From positions 1 to 28,096 of IMG/VR virus record IMGVR_UViG_3300019776_000345: a DNA stretch of 28,096 bases; one strand, written 5' to 3'. Shown here piece by piece: positions 21,113 to 28,096 of this stretch. The translations under genes and the position numbers were made by a program. The notes beneath the pieces are model-generated. The model was not told where the DNA came from and searched no databases. It worked only from the letters and a program-made list of their open reading frames with translations. Origin of the DNA: a virus. Position 1 is the first letter of the stretch; each line of letters begins with the position of its first letter.

Positions 21113-21313
21113 ATGAACAAGAATACTGAACTCGACCAGCTCCCGTCGATCCACGACATCGTGCGTGGCCACATCGTGAAGACCGGCTCTCACTACGGAT
21201 ACTCGCTCGGTGACTTCGATGCTGTGTTCGCTGGCTTCCGCGACGACGAAGCGATGAAGGAGAACTTCCTTCAGGAACTCTATGACGCTCTGCCAACGGA
21301 CGAAACGAAGTGA
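21113..21313 (+). CDS. Hypothetical protein, 66 aa
   Basis: Product starts MNKNTELDQLPSIHDIVRGH and ends FLQELYDALPTDETK; acidic, probably helical at the C-terminal half (DEAMKENFLQELYDAL). GAAGGA precedes ATG by 6 bases. It follows the RNA polymerase gene in the place of T7 genes 1.1-1.2. Not recognised. Confidence 0.7.
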   Translation: MNKNTELDQLPSIHDIVRGHIVKTGSHYGYSLGDFDAVFAGFRDDEAMKENFLQELYDALPTDETK

Positions 21314-21507
21314 GGAGTGTCGGCTGGATCATCTGGAACACGGTGACTCAGACCAGAGGCAAGACTGGCCCCGGTGGTTACACATGGAGACGGACCAAAG
21401 GGACCACCAAGGTCTACCGCTCTGAAAAAGTCTGCGCGAACTACTGCAAGGCAGACGAAGAGCCCCGTGAAGTTTTCATCAACATGGAGAACGAGACTAA
21501 TGGTTAA
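21310..21507 (+). CDS. Hypothetical protein, 65 aa
   Basis: Product begins with GTG (MRSVGWIIWNTVTQTRGKTG) overlapping the previous TGA. It is basic, with aromatic strand-like segments (GWIIWNTVTQ, GYTWRRTKGTTKVY) and C-terminal ENETNG. The ribosome site is weak, so coupling to the upstream gene is likely. A small beta-rich nucleic-acid-binding protein is possible from charge, but no family is recognised. Confidence 0.55.
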   Translation: MRSVGWIIWNTVTQTRGKTGPGGYTWRRTKGTTKVYRSEKVCANYCKADEEPREVFINMENETNG

Positions 21508-21955
21508 GTTCAAAGTAGGCGACCTCGTAGTTCGCAAGCTCGATGGTAGGGCTTCGAAGCACTGGCATAACGACAACGGACCTTTCAGGGTCGTGTGGGC
21601 TAGAGCCTTCTCAAACAGCATCGAGCTTCACCGTGTGCCTAAGGGTATCAAGGACAACTACTTCTCGGAAAATAGCTTCGAACCCTACAAGGCCCCTGCG
21701 AAGAAGGCAGTCGCACCTGTGGCACCCAAGGTAAACCGCAAGGTCCCTGGTCACACCGACTACTACATCATCGTCCTCAAGAAGGGTGATGGCACTCTCG
21801 CTCCAGCCGATACCCCTGCCGTCTACACTAGCGAGGCCCAGGCCAAGAGTGTCGCAGCCATCATGGCAGAGCGTCACCCTGGTGAAGAGTTCATCATCTT
21901 CGAGGCCATGGGTACTGCCAAGGCCTACAAGGCAAGCGTCGAGATGTTCTACTGA
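21500..21955 (+). CDS. Hypothetical two-part protein, 151 aa
   Basis: N-terminal part (about 1-60) reads like a small beta-barrel: VKFKVGDLVVRKLDG, then GPFRVVWARAFSNSIELHRV. An Ala/Pro/Lys linker (about 67-83, KAPAKKAVAPVAPKV) leads to a C-terminal alpha/beta part with YYIIVLKKGDGTLAP, a helix EAQAKSVAAIMAERHPG and EEFIIFEAMG. ATG 21500 was chosen because GGAGA lies 9 bases upstream; the longer frame overlaps the previous gene. SH3-like KVGD starts are frequent in nucleic-acid or protein-binding barrels. Role unknown. Confidence 0.7.
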   Translation: MVKFKVGDLVVRKLDGRASKHWHNDNGPFRVVWARAFSNSIELHRVPKGIKDNYFSENSFEPYKAPAKKAVAPVAPKVNRKVPGHTDYYIIVLKKGDGTLAPADTPAVYTSEAQAKSVAAIMAERHPGEEFIIFEAMGTAKAYKASVEMFY

Positions 21956-22218
21956 TGCAGCCATGTGTCGTCCTCGTCGAGGATGAACACAACATCATGG
22001 ACACAGGGACGACACGCATCGTCTACGACCCGGAACACGATGGCTTCTTCGTCCAACAGGGCGAAGAGGTCAACGATGATCCTGAATGTCCAGTTGATGG
22101 TTCTATCTTCCTCTCACTCCCGCAGCTCATGCAAATCTACGGGATCATCCAACACTCTGACTTCATCAACGCCATGCAGATGGCGAGGCGAAGCTATTCA
22201 GAAAGGCACTTCCATTGA
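21955..22218 (+). CDS. Hypothetical acidic protein, 87 aa
   Basis: Product MQPCVVLVEDEHNIMDTGTT... is acidic with strands in the first half and a helix in the second (LPQLMQIYGIIQHSDFINAM), ending RRSYSERHFH. ATG overlaps the previous TGA. No motif recognised. It lies in a run of coupled genes leading to the single-strand binding protein. Confidence 0.65.
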   Translation: MQPCVVLVEDEHNIMDTGTTRIVYDPEHDGFFVQQGEEVNDDPECPVDGSIFLSLPQLMQIYGIIQHSDFINAMQMARRSYSERHFH

Positions 22219-22448
22219 TCACCAAGTCGATCACCTACGTGAATGACTACGGCAACGGCTTTGAAGCTGTTGTCGGTATCAACGCCATGGGGTCTCGAGT
22301 TGACCTCGACCTCAACTACATCGCTGGCGGCGAAATCACTGATGACAGCATCGGCATCTGTATGACCGCTGAAGCTGCCTTCGCCCTGGCCGACATGCTG
22401 CGCGACTTCGCATACAAGCTCAACAACGATACTGGACCCACCATCTAA
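22215..22448 (+). CDS. Hypothetical protein, 77 aa (TTG start)
   Basis: Product MITKSITYVNDYGNGFEAVV... starts with TTG, overlapping the previous stop, with AAAGG 8 bases upstream. Strands VVGINAM and DLDLNYIAG precede a C-terminal helix (TAEAAFALADMLRDFAYKLN). The stop overlaps the next ATG (TAATG). Not recognised. Confidence 0.65.
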   Translation: MITKSITYVNDYGNGFEAVVGINAMGSRVDLDLNYIAGGEITDDSIGICMTAEAAFALADMLRDFAYKLNNDTGPTI

Positions 22449-23092
22449 TGGCTAACAAGAAAGCCCCCGAGCAGTTCACGTTCCCCAAAGGTGAAGCCCT
22501 CTTCGCCCGTCTCGACCAGCCCTACACTTTCTCCAAGCGGGACAAGCGCACCGTTGCGTGTCGCCCGTCTGACAATGGCGCTGCCTATTCGATCAGCATC
22601 AAGCTGCCGAGCAAGGAGGCCAATCCGATCATCAAGAAGATCAAGGACGCTTGGAAGGAATACAACTCTGAAGAACAGCCGGAGAACTGGCCGTTCATGA
22701 ATGAGAAGGATCGTGAGACTGGTGAGGCCACTGGCAACATCATCTTCAAGACCAAGTTCAACGCATCGTGGACCAACAAGGACGGCAGCTTCGCTACTGT
22801 TCCGATCTACGATGCCAAGGGCCACAAGCTCCCCCAGAAGTTCGACATCGGCAACGGCTCCATCATTCGTGTTGGCGTCCAGCTCGTCCCGCATGACATG
22901 CAGGGCGGTGGTATCTCCCTGCGCCTCAAGGGTGTCCAGGTGATCACCCCGAATGGCTCTGGCTTCGACTCGATGTTCAACGAGGAAGACGGCTACGAAG
23001 GTAGCTCTTCGTCGGCTGATGAGGACGATGAGGCTGAAGATCAGACCAACGATAACTCGTCGTCTGACCTCGATGAGGACATCCCGTTCTAA
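22448..23092 (+). CDS. Single-stranded DNA-binding protein (T7 gp2.5-like)
   Basis: The 214-residue protein has an OB-fold-like body (ISIKLPS, WTNKDGSFATVPIYDAKG, IRVGVQLVPHDMQGGGISL, LRLKGVQVI) and a long acidic Ser/Asp/Glu tail ending SSDLDEDIPF. The acidic tail with terminal Phe is the T7 gp2.5 feature that docks onto DNA polymerase and primase-helicase. Length is close to gp2.5 (232 residues). It coats ssDNA and coordinates replication and recombination. Position before the endonuclease matches T7 2.5-3 order. Confidence 0.92.
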   Translation: MANKKAPEQFTFPKGEALFARLDQPYTFSKRDKRTVACRPSDNGAAYSISIKLPSKEANPIIKKIKDAWKEYNSEEQPENWPFMNEKDRETGEATGNIIFKTKFNASWTNKDGSFATVPIYDAKGHKLPQKFDIGNGSIIRVGVQLVPHDMQGGGISLRLKGVQVITPNGSGFDSMFNEEDGYEGSSSSADEDDEAEDQTNDNSSSDLDEDIPF

Positions 23093-23095
23093 TCT

Positions 23096-23512
23096 ATGGC
23101 ACGTTCAACAATCTGGAAGCCCGTTCGCGAGGACGGGTTTCGCTCTGGCTTTGAAGCGAGGATCGCTGAGGAGCTGACTGCAAAAGGTGTTCACTACGAA
23201 TACGAGAGTGAACTCATTCCCTACATCAAGCCTGCCACCAAGGCGACCTATAAGCCTGACTTCGTGTTTCTGAAGAAGGACGGCGGCTGGATGTACATCG
23301 AACTGAAGGGCCGCTTCCTCTCTGCTGACCGCAAGAAGACGCTACTCATTCTCGACCAGTACCCTGACATCGATCTGAGGTTCGTGTTCTGGCGAATGAA
23401 TGACCGCATCTCCAAGCAGTCCAAGACCACATACGCAATGTGGGCTGAGAAGAATGGCATCAAGTACGCTCAATCACACATCCCTGATGAATGGCTAGAT
23501 GAGGTAAAATAA
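23096..23512 (+). CDS. Endonuclease I, Holliday-junction resolvase (T7 gp3-like)
   Basis: The 138-residue protein aligns with T7 endonuclease I: FRSGFEAR with Glu20, TYKPDF with Asp55, and YIELKG with Glu69 and Lys71 for the metal site, then DRKKTLLILDQYPDIDLRFV against T7 DRKKHLLIREQHPELDIRIV. The C-terminus ends IPDEWLDEVK. It resolves branched replication DNA and in T7 helps degrade host DNA. Ribosome site is weak (3-base gap after the previous stop). No T7 3.5 lysozyme gene follows: the primase begins two bases later. Confidence 0.95.
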   Translation: MARSTIWKPVREDGFRSGFEARIAEELTAKGVHYEYESELIPYIKPATKATYKPDFVFLKKDGGWMYIELKGRFLSADRKKTLLILDQYPDIDLRFVFWRMNDRISKQSKTTYAMWAEKNGIKYAQSHIPDEWLDEVK

Positions 23513-23513
23513 T

Positions 23514-25118
23514 TTGGAACGTCACGACGACTCAGACTTTGTAATGCACATCCCGTGCGAGAACCCGGAGTGTGGGTCGTCGGACGCCAACGCTCTGTAT
23601 ACTGACGGTCACACCTATTGCTTCGCCTGTAACACCCACGGCAAGGGTGGCGACACTGCTACTCAAGTCGATCCTCCTGAGGATGACAACGAGACATTCA
23701 AGGTGCAGGGTGTAATCAAGGCGCTCTATGCCCGCCGTATCGACCAAGACACCTGTGATCACTTTGGCTACAGGGTTGGCAAGTACAACGGTAAGCCCTG
23801 TCACTTCGCTTATTACTATGACGACACTCGCAAGCCCATTGCTGCGAAGCTGAGGTTCGAAGACAAGTCGATGACCACCATCGGCCAGTTCAAAAAGGTT
23901 GGCCTGTATGGTCAGCACCTCTGCAGAGACAAGGGCAAGATGCTTGTCGTGACAGAAGGCGAGATTGACTGCCTCACCGTTGCACAAGTGCAGGGCCTGA
24001 AGTGGCCTGTGGTCTCCATCCCCAATGGAGCTGCTGGTGCCGAGAAGTCATTCAGGAAGAACCTTGCGTTCCTTGAGGGCTTCGAGAAGGTCGTCATCAT
24101 GTTCGACATGGATGACCCAGGTATCGAAGCGGCCAAGGCTGCAGCACGAGTACTGTCCCCTGGTAAAGCCTACATCGCCTCGCTGCCCCTGAAGGACCCC
24201 AACGAGATGCTTCTCGCTGGCCGTCGATCAGAGATCATCGATGCGATCTGGTCTGCCAAGGCCTACCGCCCTGATGGCATCATCAGCGGCCAGGACATGT
24301 GGGCAGAGCTCAGTGACACCACTGTAGTCAAGTCTATCCCCTATCCCTTCCCTGCCCTCAACGACAAGACGTGTGGCATCAGGAAGCGTGAGCTGGTCAC
24401 GATCACCGCTGGTACTGGTGTAGGCAAGTCAGCCTTCATCAGGGAGGTGGCCTACGATCTGCTGACCAACCACCACATGAAGGTAGGCATGGTGATGCTT
24501 GAGGAGTCCCCCAAGCGCACGATGCAAGGCCTGTGTGGCATCGACATGAACAAGCCCATCCACTTGGGTGTGCCTTATGATCAAGAGGAGTTACGGTCTT
24601 CATTCCAAAAGCTCACCAACGAAAATCGCTTACACTTGTATGATGGTTTCGGCTCCCTCAACGGGAACGATCTAGTAGACAGGCTGCGGTACTTCGCAGT
24701 TGGTCTCCAGTGCGACTTCATCTTCCTAGACCACCTCAGCATGGCTGTGAGTGGCCTGGAGATGCAGGATGAACGCAAGGCCATCGACATCCTAGTCACT
24801 CGTCTGCGTACCCTCGTGGAAGAAACTGGTGTCGGCCTTCTCATGGTGTCCCACCTCCGTCGAGTAGATGGAAACAAGGGCCACGAGAATGGCATTGAAG
24901 TTGGCCTGAACCACCTGCGTGGATCACAGGCTATCGCACAGCTCTCCGATCTGGTCATCAGCCTTGAGCGTGACCAGCAAGGTGAGAACCCCAATGAGAC
25001 AAAGGTCCGTGTTCTGAAAAACAGGTTCAGCGGTGCCACTGGCGTTGGCTGCACCTTGGAATACGACATGGACACTGGTCGGCTTACACAAGGAGTACTG
25101 AATGACTCTCCGTTCTGA
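23514..25118 (+). CDS. Primase-helicase (T7 gp4-like)
   Basis: The 534-residue replicative protein has an N-terminal zinc finger (C15-x4-C20 and C36-x2-C39; T7 has C17-x2-C20), a TOPRIM primase core with VVTEGEIDCLTV and MFDMDDPG, and a RecA-type helicase with Walker A GTGVGKS (Lys305), FIFLDHLSMAV and arginine-finger region VRVLKNRFSGATG. It unwinds DNA at the fork and primes the lagging strand. The start is TTG, with GAGG 9 bases upstream; ATG 23544 (MHIPC) would leave the zinc finger intact as well. It is shorter than T7 gp4A (566), mainly at the C-terminus: it ends LNDSPF, less acidic than the T7 tail but still with terminal Phe. Confidence 0.95.
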   Translation: MERHDDSDFVMHIPCENPECGSSDANALYTDGHTYCFACNTHGKGGDTATQVDPPEDDNETFKVQGVIKALYARRIDQDTCDHFGYRVGKYNGKPCHFAYYYDDTRKPIAAKLRFEDKSMTTIGQFKKVGLYGQHLCRDKGKMLVVTEGEIDCLTVAQVQGLKWPVVSIPNGAAGAEKSFRKNLAFLEGFEKVVIMFDMDDPGIEAAKAAARVLSPGKAYIASLPLKDPNEMLLAGRRSEIIDAIWSAKAYRPDGIISGQDMWAELSDTTVVKSIPYPFPALNDKTCGIRKRELVTITAGTGVGKSAFIREVAYDLLTNHHMKVGMVMLEESPKRTMQGLCGIDMNKPIHLGVPYDQEELRSSFQKLTNENRLHLYDGFGSLNGNDLVDRLRYFAVGLQCDFIFLDHLSMAVSGLEMQDERKAIDILVTRLRTLVEETGVGLLMVSHLRRVDGNKGHENGIEVGLNHLRGSQAIAQLSDLVISLERDQQGENPNETKVRVLKNRFSGATGVGCTLEYDMDTGRLTQGVLNDSPF

Positions 25119-25482
25119 TGACGCTCTCACTCACGACGACAACATCCACGAGATGGATGAACTGTTCACCGTGCTTGCCACGCGCAACCACGATTGGATG
25201 GGGCTGCACAAGTACTTCGCCTCTCAGACTGCCAAGCTCGAAAACAATGGAAGGTATCGCCCTATGGGTTCCTCGCAGATCACGAAGCTCCTCGCTCACT
25301 TCAAGAAGGCTGGCTCTATCACTGTGCGTGAAGCACTGATCGAGTACTCCATCCAGTCGCTGACCAAGCGCATTCAGGAAATGCGTGACATGGGCTACAA
25401 CATCCAGTCCATCCAGCGGCGTCACCCTGTGACCAAGCAGCGGTACGTGCGCTATCATCTCATCAGCGAGAAGGTGGTCTAA
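25102..25482 (+). CDS. Helix-turn-helix protein (HTH_39-like)
   Basis: The 126-residue protein has helices around 30-90 and the C-terminal segment SITVREALIEYSIQSLTKRI QEM...GYNI with basic RRHPVTKQRYVRYHLI, resembling the small winged HTH domain (HTH_39) found in phage proteins; the pattern is 'A-hxxYxIxxLxxRIxxLRxxGYxI'. It probably binds DNA. AAGGAG is 8 bases upstream of ATG. The gene starts inside the primase-helicase gene and a TTACACAAG copy (25084) lies just before its ribosome site. A repressor for the dispersed motif could be this protein as well as the MarR-like one. Confidence 0.7.
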   Translation: MTLRSDDALTHDDNIHEMDELFTVLATRNHDWMGLHKYFASQTAKLENNGRYRPMGSSQITKLLAHFKKAGSITVREALIEYSIQSLTKRIQEMRDMGYNIQSIQRRHPVTKQRYVRYHLISEKVV

Positions 25483-25655
25483 TGTCCTGGCTTGCTCTCG
25501 CACTCTATGTGTTGGGCCTAGTCCTCATGTTCACGCTGTTGATCGATGACGACTACCCGGAGCCCTTGGGCATCAACCTAACCATTGCAATCCTGTGGCC
25601 GCTCTTTGTGCCACTATTCATCATCTGGCCGTTCCTTGAAAGGAAGACCGATTAA
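25482..25655 (+). CDS. Small two-span membrane protein, 57 aa
   Basis: Product begins MSWLALALYVLGLVLMFTLL, has an acidic loop (IDDDYPEPLG) and a second span (INLTIAILWPLFVPLFIIWP) before FLERKTD. The start overlaps the previous stop (TAATG). Between primase-helicase and polymerase T7 has several small genes (4.3-4.7) but none is clearly related. Membrane role unknown. Confidence 0.65.
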   Translation: MSWLALALYVLGLVLMFTLLIDDDYPEPLGINLTIAILWPLFVPLFIIWPFLERKTD

Positions 25656-25665
25656 AGGAGACCTA

Positions 25666-27507
25666 ATGCGGTTCATCTTCGACTGCGAGACTAACGGCCT
25701 TCTAGACGAACTGAACTGCATACACTCTCTGGTACTCAAGAACATCGACACGGGGGAGAAGCACTCCTTCTCTCCCGGCTCCATTGAACAGGGCGTGAAG
25801 ATGCTCATGGCTGCTGACCTCATCGTAGGCCACAACGTGATCGACTTCGACGTGCCTGCTATCACCAAAGTCTATCCTTGGTTCTCTATTGCAGAGGACA
25901 AGGTGCGTGACACCCTAGTCCTATCGTACCTTCTCTGGCCTAATCTAAGTGACTTGGATAAGAGCAAGAAGAAGCAGGCTTGGCCTTCGCGCCCCCAGGA
26001 AGCAAAGCTCACTGGGTCACACTCCCTGAAAGCCTGGGGACATAGACTTGGGTTTCACAAGATCGACTACACTGGCGGCTGGTCAGCATGGTCTGCAGAG
26101 ATGCAGTACTACTGTGAGATCGATGTGGAAGTCACCGACAGGCTGTGGAAGCTAATCGAGTCGCTTACTCCTTCTGAGAAGTCCGTAGAGCTTGAACATC
26201 AGGTTCGCTGGATTGTCTCTAGGCAGGAGCGGCATGGCGTCATGTTCAACACTGAGGCAGCCAATGCTTTGGTGCGTGAACTCATGAAGCGCCGTGCAGT
26301 CCTTGAAGCAGAACTACAGGACACATTCCGCCCGTGGACTATCGAAGAGGTCTTCATCCCCAAGGTCAACAACGCAAAGCGTGGTTACGTCAAGGGTGAG
26401 CCTTTCATCAAGAAGACTACCGTGGTGTTCAATCCTAACTCACGGGATCACATCGCAGACAGGCTGATCGCTCTGTACGGCTGGAAGCCCAGGGAGAAGA
26501 CTGAAGGAGGCAAATGGAAGGTTGATGAAACCGTCCTAGGTGCGCTCCCTTATCCCCCGGCTAAGGCACTCAGTGAGATCATGCTAATCCAGAAGCGCCT
26601 AGGTATGGTTGCTGAAGGCAAGCAGGCCTGGTTCAACTTCGTTAAGAAGGGCCGCATCCATGGCCGAGTCTTGACGAACTTCGCCGTGTCTGGAAGGGCG
26701 TCACACCGTTCACCAAATCTTGCTCAGGTCACCTCTGTGAAGAAGAGCAAGGACGGTAAGGTGCTGTTGCTCGACGCTGGTGGCTATGGCTACGAGAGTC
26801 GCTCATGCTTCATGGCCTCTCCAGGTCGTGTCCTTGTCGGCGCTGACGTATCTGGTCTGGAGCTCAGGCTCTTGGCCCACTTCATGCGTGATGAGGCCTA
26901 CGCCACTGAGGTGGTGAGCGGCGACATCCACACTACCAACATGAAGGCGTTCGGCTTCTACCTCAGGGCTTCAGCCAAGACTGGCATCTACGCTCTCATC
27001 TATGGAGCTGGTGATGGCAAGCTCGGCCTCATCCAAGAGGAAGACGCTGTAGCAGCGAAGCAGCCCAAGCCTAAGGGTAACACCGCAGCACGAGGCAAGC
27101 AGATCAGGGCGAACATCATGGGCAACATTCCTGCACTTGGGAAGCTCGTGAAGAACGTCAAGAAAGCATGTCAGCGTGGTTACCTCGTTGGTCTCGATGG
27201 CAGACACTTACACATCCGTAGCGACCACTCAGCTCTCAACGTGCTGATCCAGTCTGCGGGTGCGTTGATCTGCAAGCGATGGCTTGTCGAGGTTGACCTG
27301 ATGATCAAGGCCAAGGGCTGGCACAACATGGTGCAGCAAGTCCTCTGGGTACATGACGAAGCTCAGTTCGAATGTGAACCACACATCGCAGACGAGTTCG
27401 CAAAGGAATGCCTCCTCTGCATTGAGAAGGCGCAGCACTACTTCAACATCAACGTCCCCCTCACTGGCGAAGCTAAGGTCGGGGCTAATTGGGCTGAAAC
27501 TCACTGA
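25666..27507 (+). CDS. DNA polymerase, family A with 3'-5' exonuclease (T7 gp5-like)
   Basis: The 613-residue polymerase begins MRFIFDCETNGLL, which is exonuclease motif I (Asp6, Glu8); motif II HN...D at 56-62 and motif III Asp153 follow. Polymerase motif A has Asp394 (GADVSGLEL), motif B Lys438/Tyr442/Tyr446, and motif C HDE with Asp564/Glu565. I chose ATG 25666, after AAAGGAG, because it begins at the exonuclease strand; the longer frame covers the previous gene. The loop between TFRPW (about 218) and VVFNP (about 253) is roughly half the length of the T7 thioredoxin-binding loop, about 39 residues shorter. Processivity may then use thioredoxin differently or not at all. Confidence 0.95.
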   Translation: MRFIFDCETNGLLDELNCIHSLVLKNIDTGEKHSFSPGSIEQGVKMLMAADLIVGHNVIDFDVPAITKVYPWFSIAEDKVRDTLVLSYLLWPNLSDLDKSKKKQAWPSRPQEAKLTGSHSLKAWGHRLGFHKIDYTGGWSAWSAEMQYYCEIDVEVTDRLWKLIESLTPSEKSVELEHQVRWIVSRQERHGVMFNTEAANALVRELMKRRAVLEAELQDTFRPWTIEEVFIPKVNNAKRGYVKGEPFIKKTTVVFNPNSRDHIADRLIALYGWKPREKTEGGKWKVDETVLGALPYPPAKALSEIMLIQKRLGMVAEGKQAWFNFVKKGRIHGRVLTNFAVSGRASHRSPNLAQVTSVKKSKDGKVLLLDAGGYGYESRSCFMASPGRVLVGADVSGLELRLLAHFMRDEAYATEVVSGDIHTTNMKAFGFYLRASAKTGIYALIYGAGDGKLGLIQEEDAVAAKQPKPKGNTAARGKQIRANIMGNIPALGKLVKNVKKACQRGYLVGLDGRHLHIRSDHSALNVLIQSAGALICKRWLVEVDLMIKAKGWHNMVQQVLWVHDEAQFECEPHIADEFAKECLLCIEKAQHYFNINVPLTGEAKVGANWAETH

Positions 27508-28096
27508 TGAGCAGCAAGCGTAAGAAGACCAAGTTCGATGATAACCGCGAGACCATCAAGCTCTCCCCCAAGACAGTCAAGCAGTCTGAGTACATCACGG
27601 CTCTCCTTAGAGCGGATCAGATTGTTGTCCTTGGACCCGCTGGCACTGGCAAGACCTACGTGGCTGCCACCTATGCAGCACAGCAGTACGCTGTAAAGAA
27701 CATCGACAAGATCATCCTTACGCGCCCCAACATCGCTGCAGGCAAATCCTTGGGGTTCTTCCCTGGCTCTCTTGATGACAAGATGGCCCCTTGGATGATG
27801 CCTGTGGTCGAGGTGTTGAACAAGCACCTTGGTCGTACAGTGGTGGACATCGCCATGAAGAATGGCAACATCGAACTCGCTCCATTCGAGACGATGCGTG
27901 GACGCTCATTCGAGAATGCCTTCGTTCTACTGGACGAAGCTCAGAACACCACCCTTGATGAACTGAAGATGTTCCTCACTCGAGTTGGTGAGAACACCAA
28001 GGTAATCCTCAATGGTGACGTTTCACAGACGGACCTCAAGGAGAACAGTGGGCTCAAGAAGATCATCCACATGGTCAAGTCCCACATGCTTCCAAT
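27507..28096 (+). CDS. PhoH-like ATPase (partial, cut by window end)
   Basis: 196 codons are visible. The basic N-terminus (MSSKRKKTKFDDNRETIKLS) is followed by Walker A GPAGTGKT (Lys49), ILTRPNIAAGKSLGFFPG, Walker B FVLLDEAQNTT (Asp143, Glu144) and VILNGDVSQTD. These are PhoH family signatures, a P-loop ATPase group common in marine and environmental phages; its role in infection is not settled (RNA helicase or phosphate-related functions have been proposed). ATG overlaps the polymerase stop (ATGA). In T7 small genes and the gp6 exonuclease follow the polymerase; the exonuclease may lie further right. Confidence 0.92.
   Translation, partial: MSSKRKKTKFDDNRETIKLSPKTVKQSEYITALLRADQIVVLGPAGTGKTYVAATYAAQQYAVKNIDKIILTRPNIAAGKSLGFFPGSLDDKMAPWMMPVVEVLNKHLGRTVVDIAMKNGNIELAPFETMRGRSFENAFVLLDEAQNTTLDELKMFLTRVGENTKVILNGDVSQTDLKENSGLKKIIHMVKSHMLP

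Noticed and set aside
1-28096. CRISPR array, insertion sequence or transposon
   Set aside because: No regularly spaced repeats with unique spacers, no transposase-like gene and no terminal inverted repeats with target duplication were seen.

Overview
The window is part of a tailed-phage genome of the T7 supergroup (Autographiviridae-like podovirus). It encodes a complete single-subunit T7-type RNA polymerase, a gp2.5-type ssDNA-binding protein, a gp3-type endonuclease, a gp4-type primase-helicase and a gp5-type DNA polymerase in T7 order. It also carries a T7-style internal virion protein, a gp17-type tail fibre and a gp18/gp19-type terminase. All recognised genes are on the + strand, densely packed with ATGA/TAATG overlaps. 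The DNA looks moderately GC-rich. A Gram-negative host, perhaps an alphaproteobacterium, is a guess. An integrase gene and a tRNA-Cys-like element beside it suggest the phage is temperate.

Layout: (1) 1-7310, late structural genes: end of an internal virion protein, a 1460-aa internal virion protein and a 930-aa tailspike. (2) 7314-10303, lysis and packaging: M15-peptidase endolysin, holin-like protein, two small membrane proteins, small and large terminase. (3) 10304-11469, a 1.17-kb stretch without convincing genes. It lies between the terminase (right end of T7) and the first early genes (left end of T7), so it should hold the joined genome ends plus control sequences; it is rich in CCTAGG and has several palindromes. 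(4) 11470-15864, about thirteen small early genes, including a protein kinase like the catalytic domain of T7 gp0.7, a predicted papain-like cysteine peptidase and a cysteine-cluster protein. (5) 15865-18280, lysogeny module: MarR-like regulator overlapping a tyrosine integrase, two small genes, a repeat cluster, a tRNA-Cys-like putative attP, a strong terminator and a 17-bp-arm inverted repeat at the RNA polymerase gene. (6) 18281-28096, RNA polymerase, five small genes, replication genes and a PhoH-like ATPase cut by the window end.

The most interesting signals are regulatory. A 13-bp near-palindrome, TTACACAAGTGAA and variants, recurs at gene starts from the lysis genes to the replication genes, flanks the attP/terminator region and also lies inside the RNA polymerase gene. 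A second repeat, TCACTATGAC, sits on the start codon of six early genes and also occurs twice in the gene-free genome-end region. Three early genes carry both as a shared 33-34-bp leader. By analogy with mycobacteriophage stoperators and start-associated sequences, these may be a genome-wide repressor-operator or start-associated control system for a temperate T7-like phage. With the MarR-like gene, the inverted repeat at the RNA polymerase gene and the terminator between attP and that gene, they suggest a way to keep the polymerase silent in the lysogen. This model is inference.
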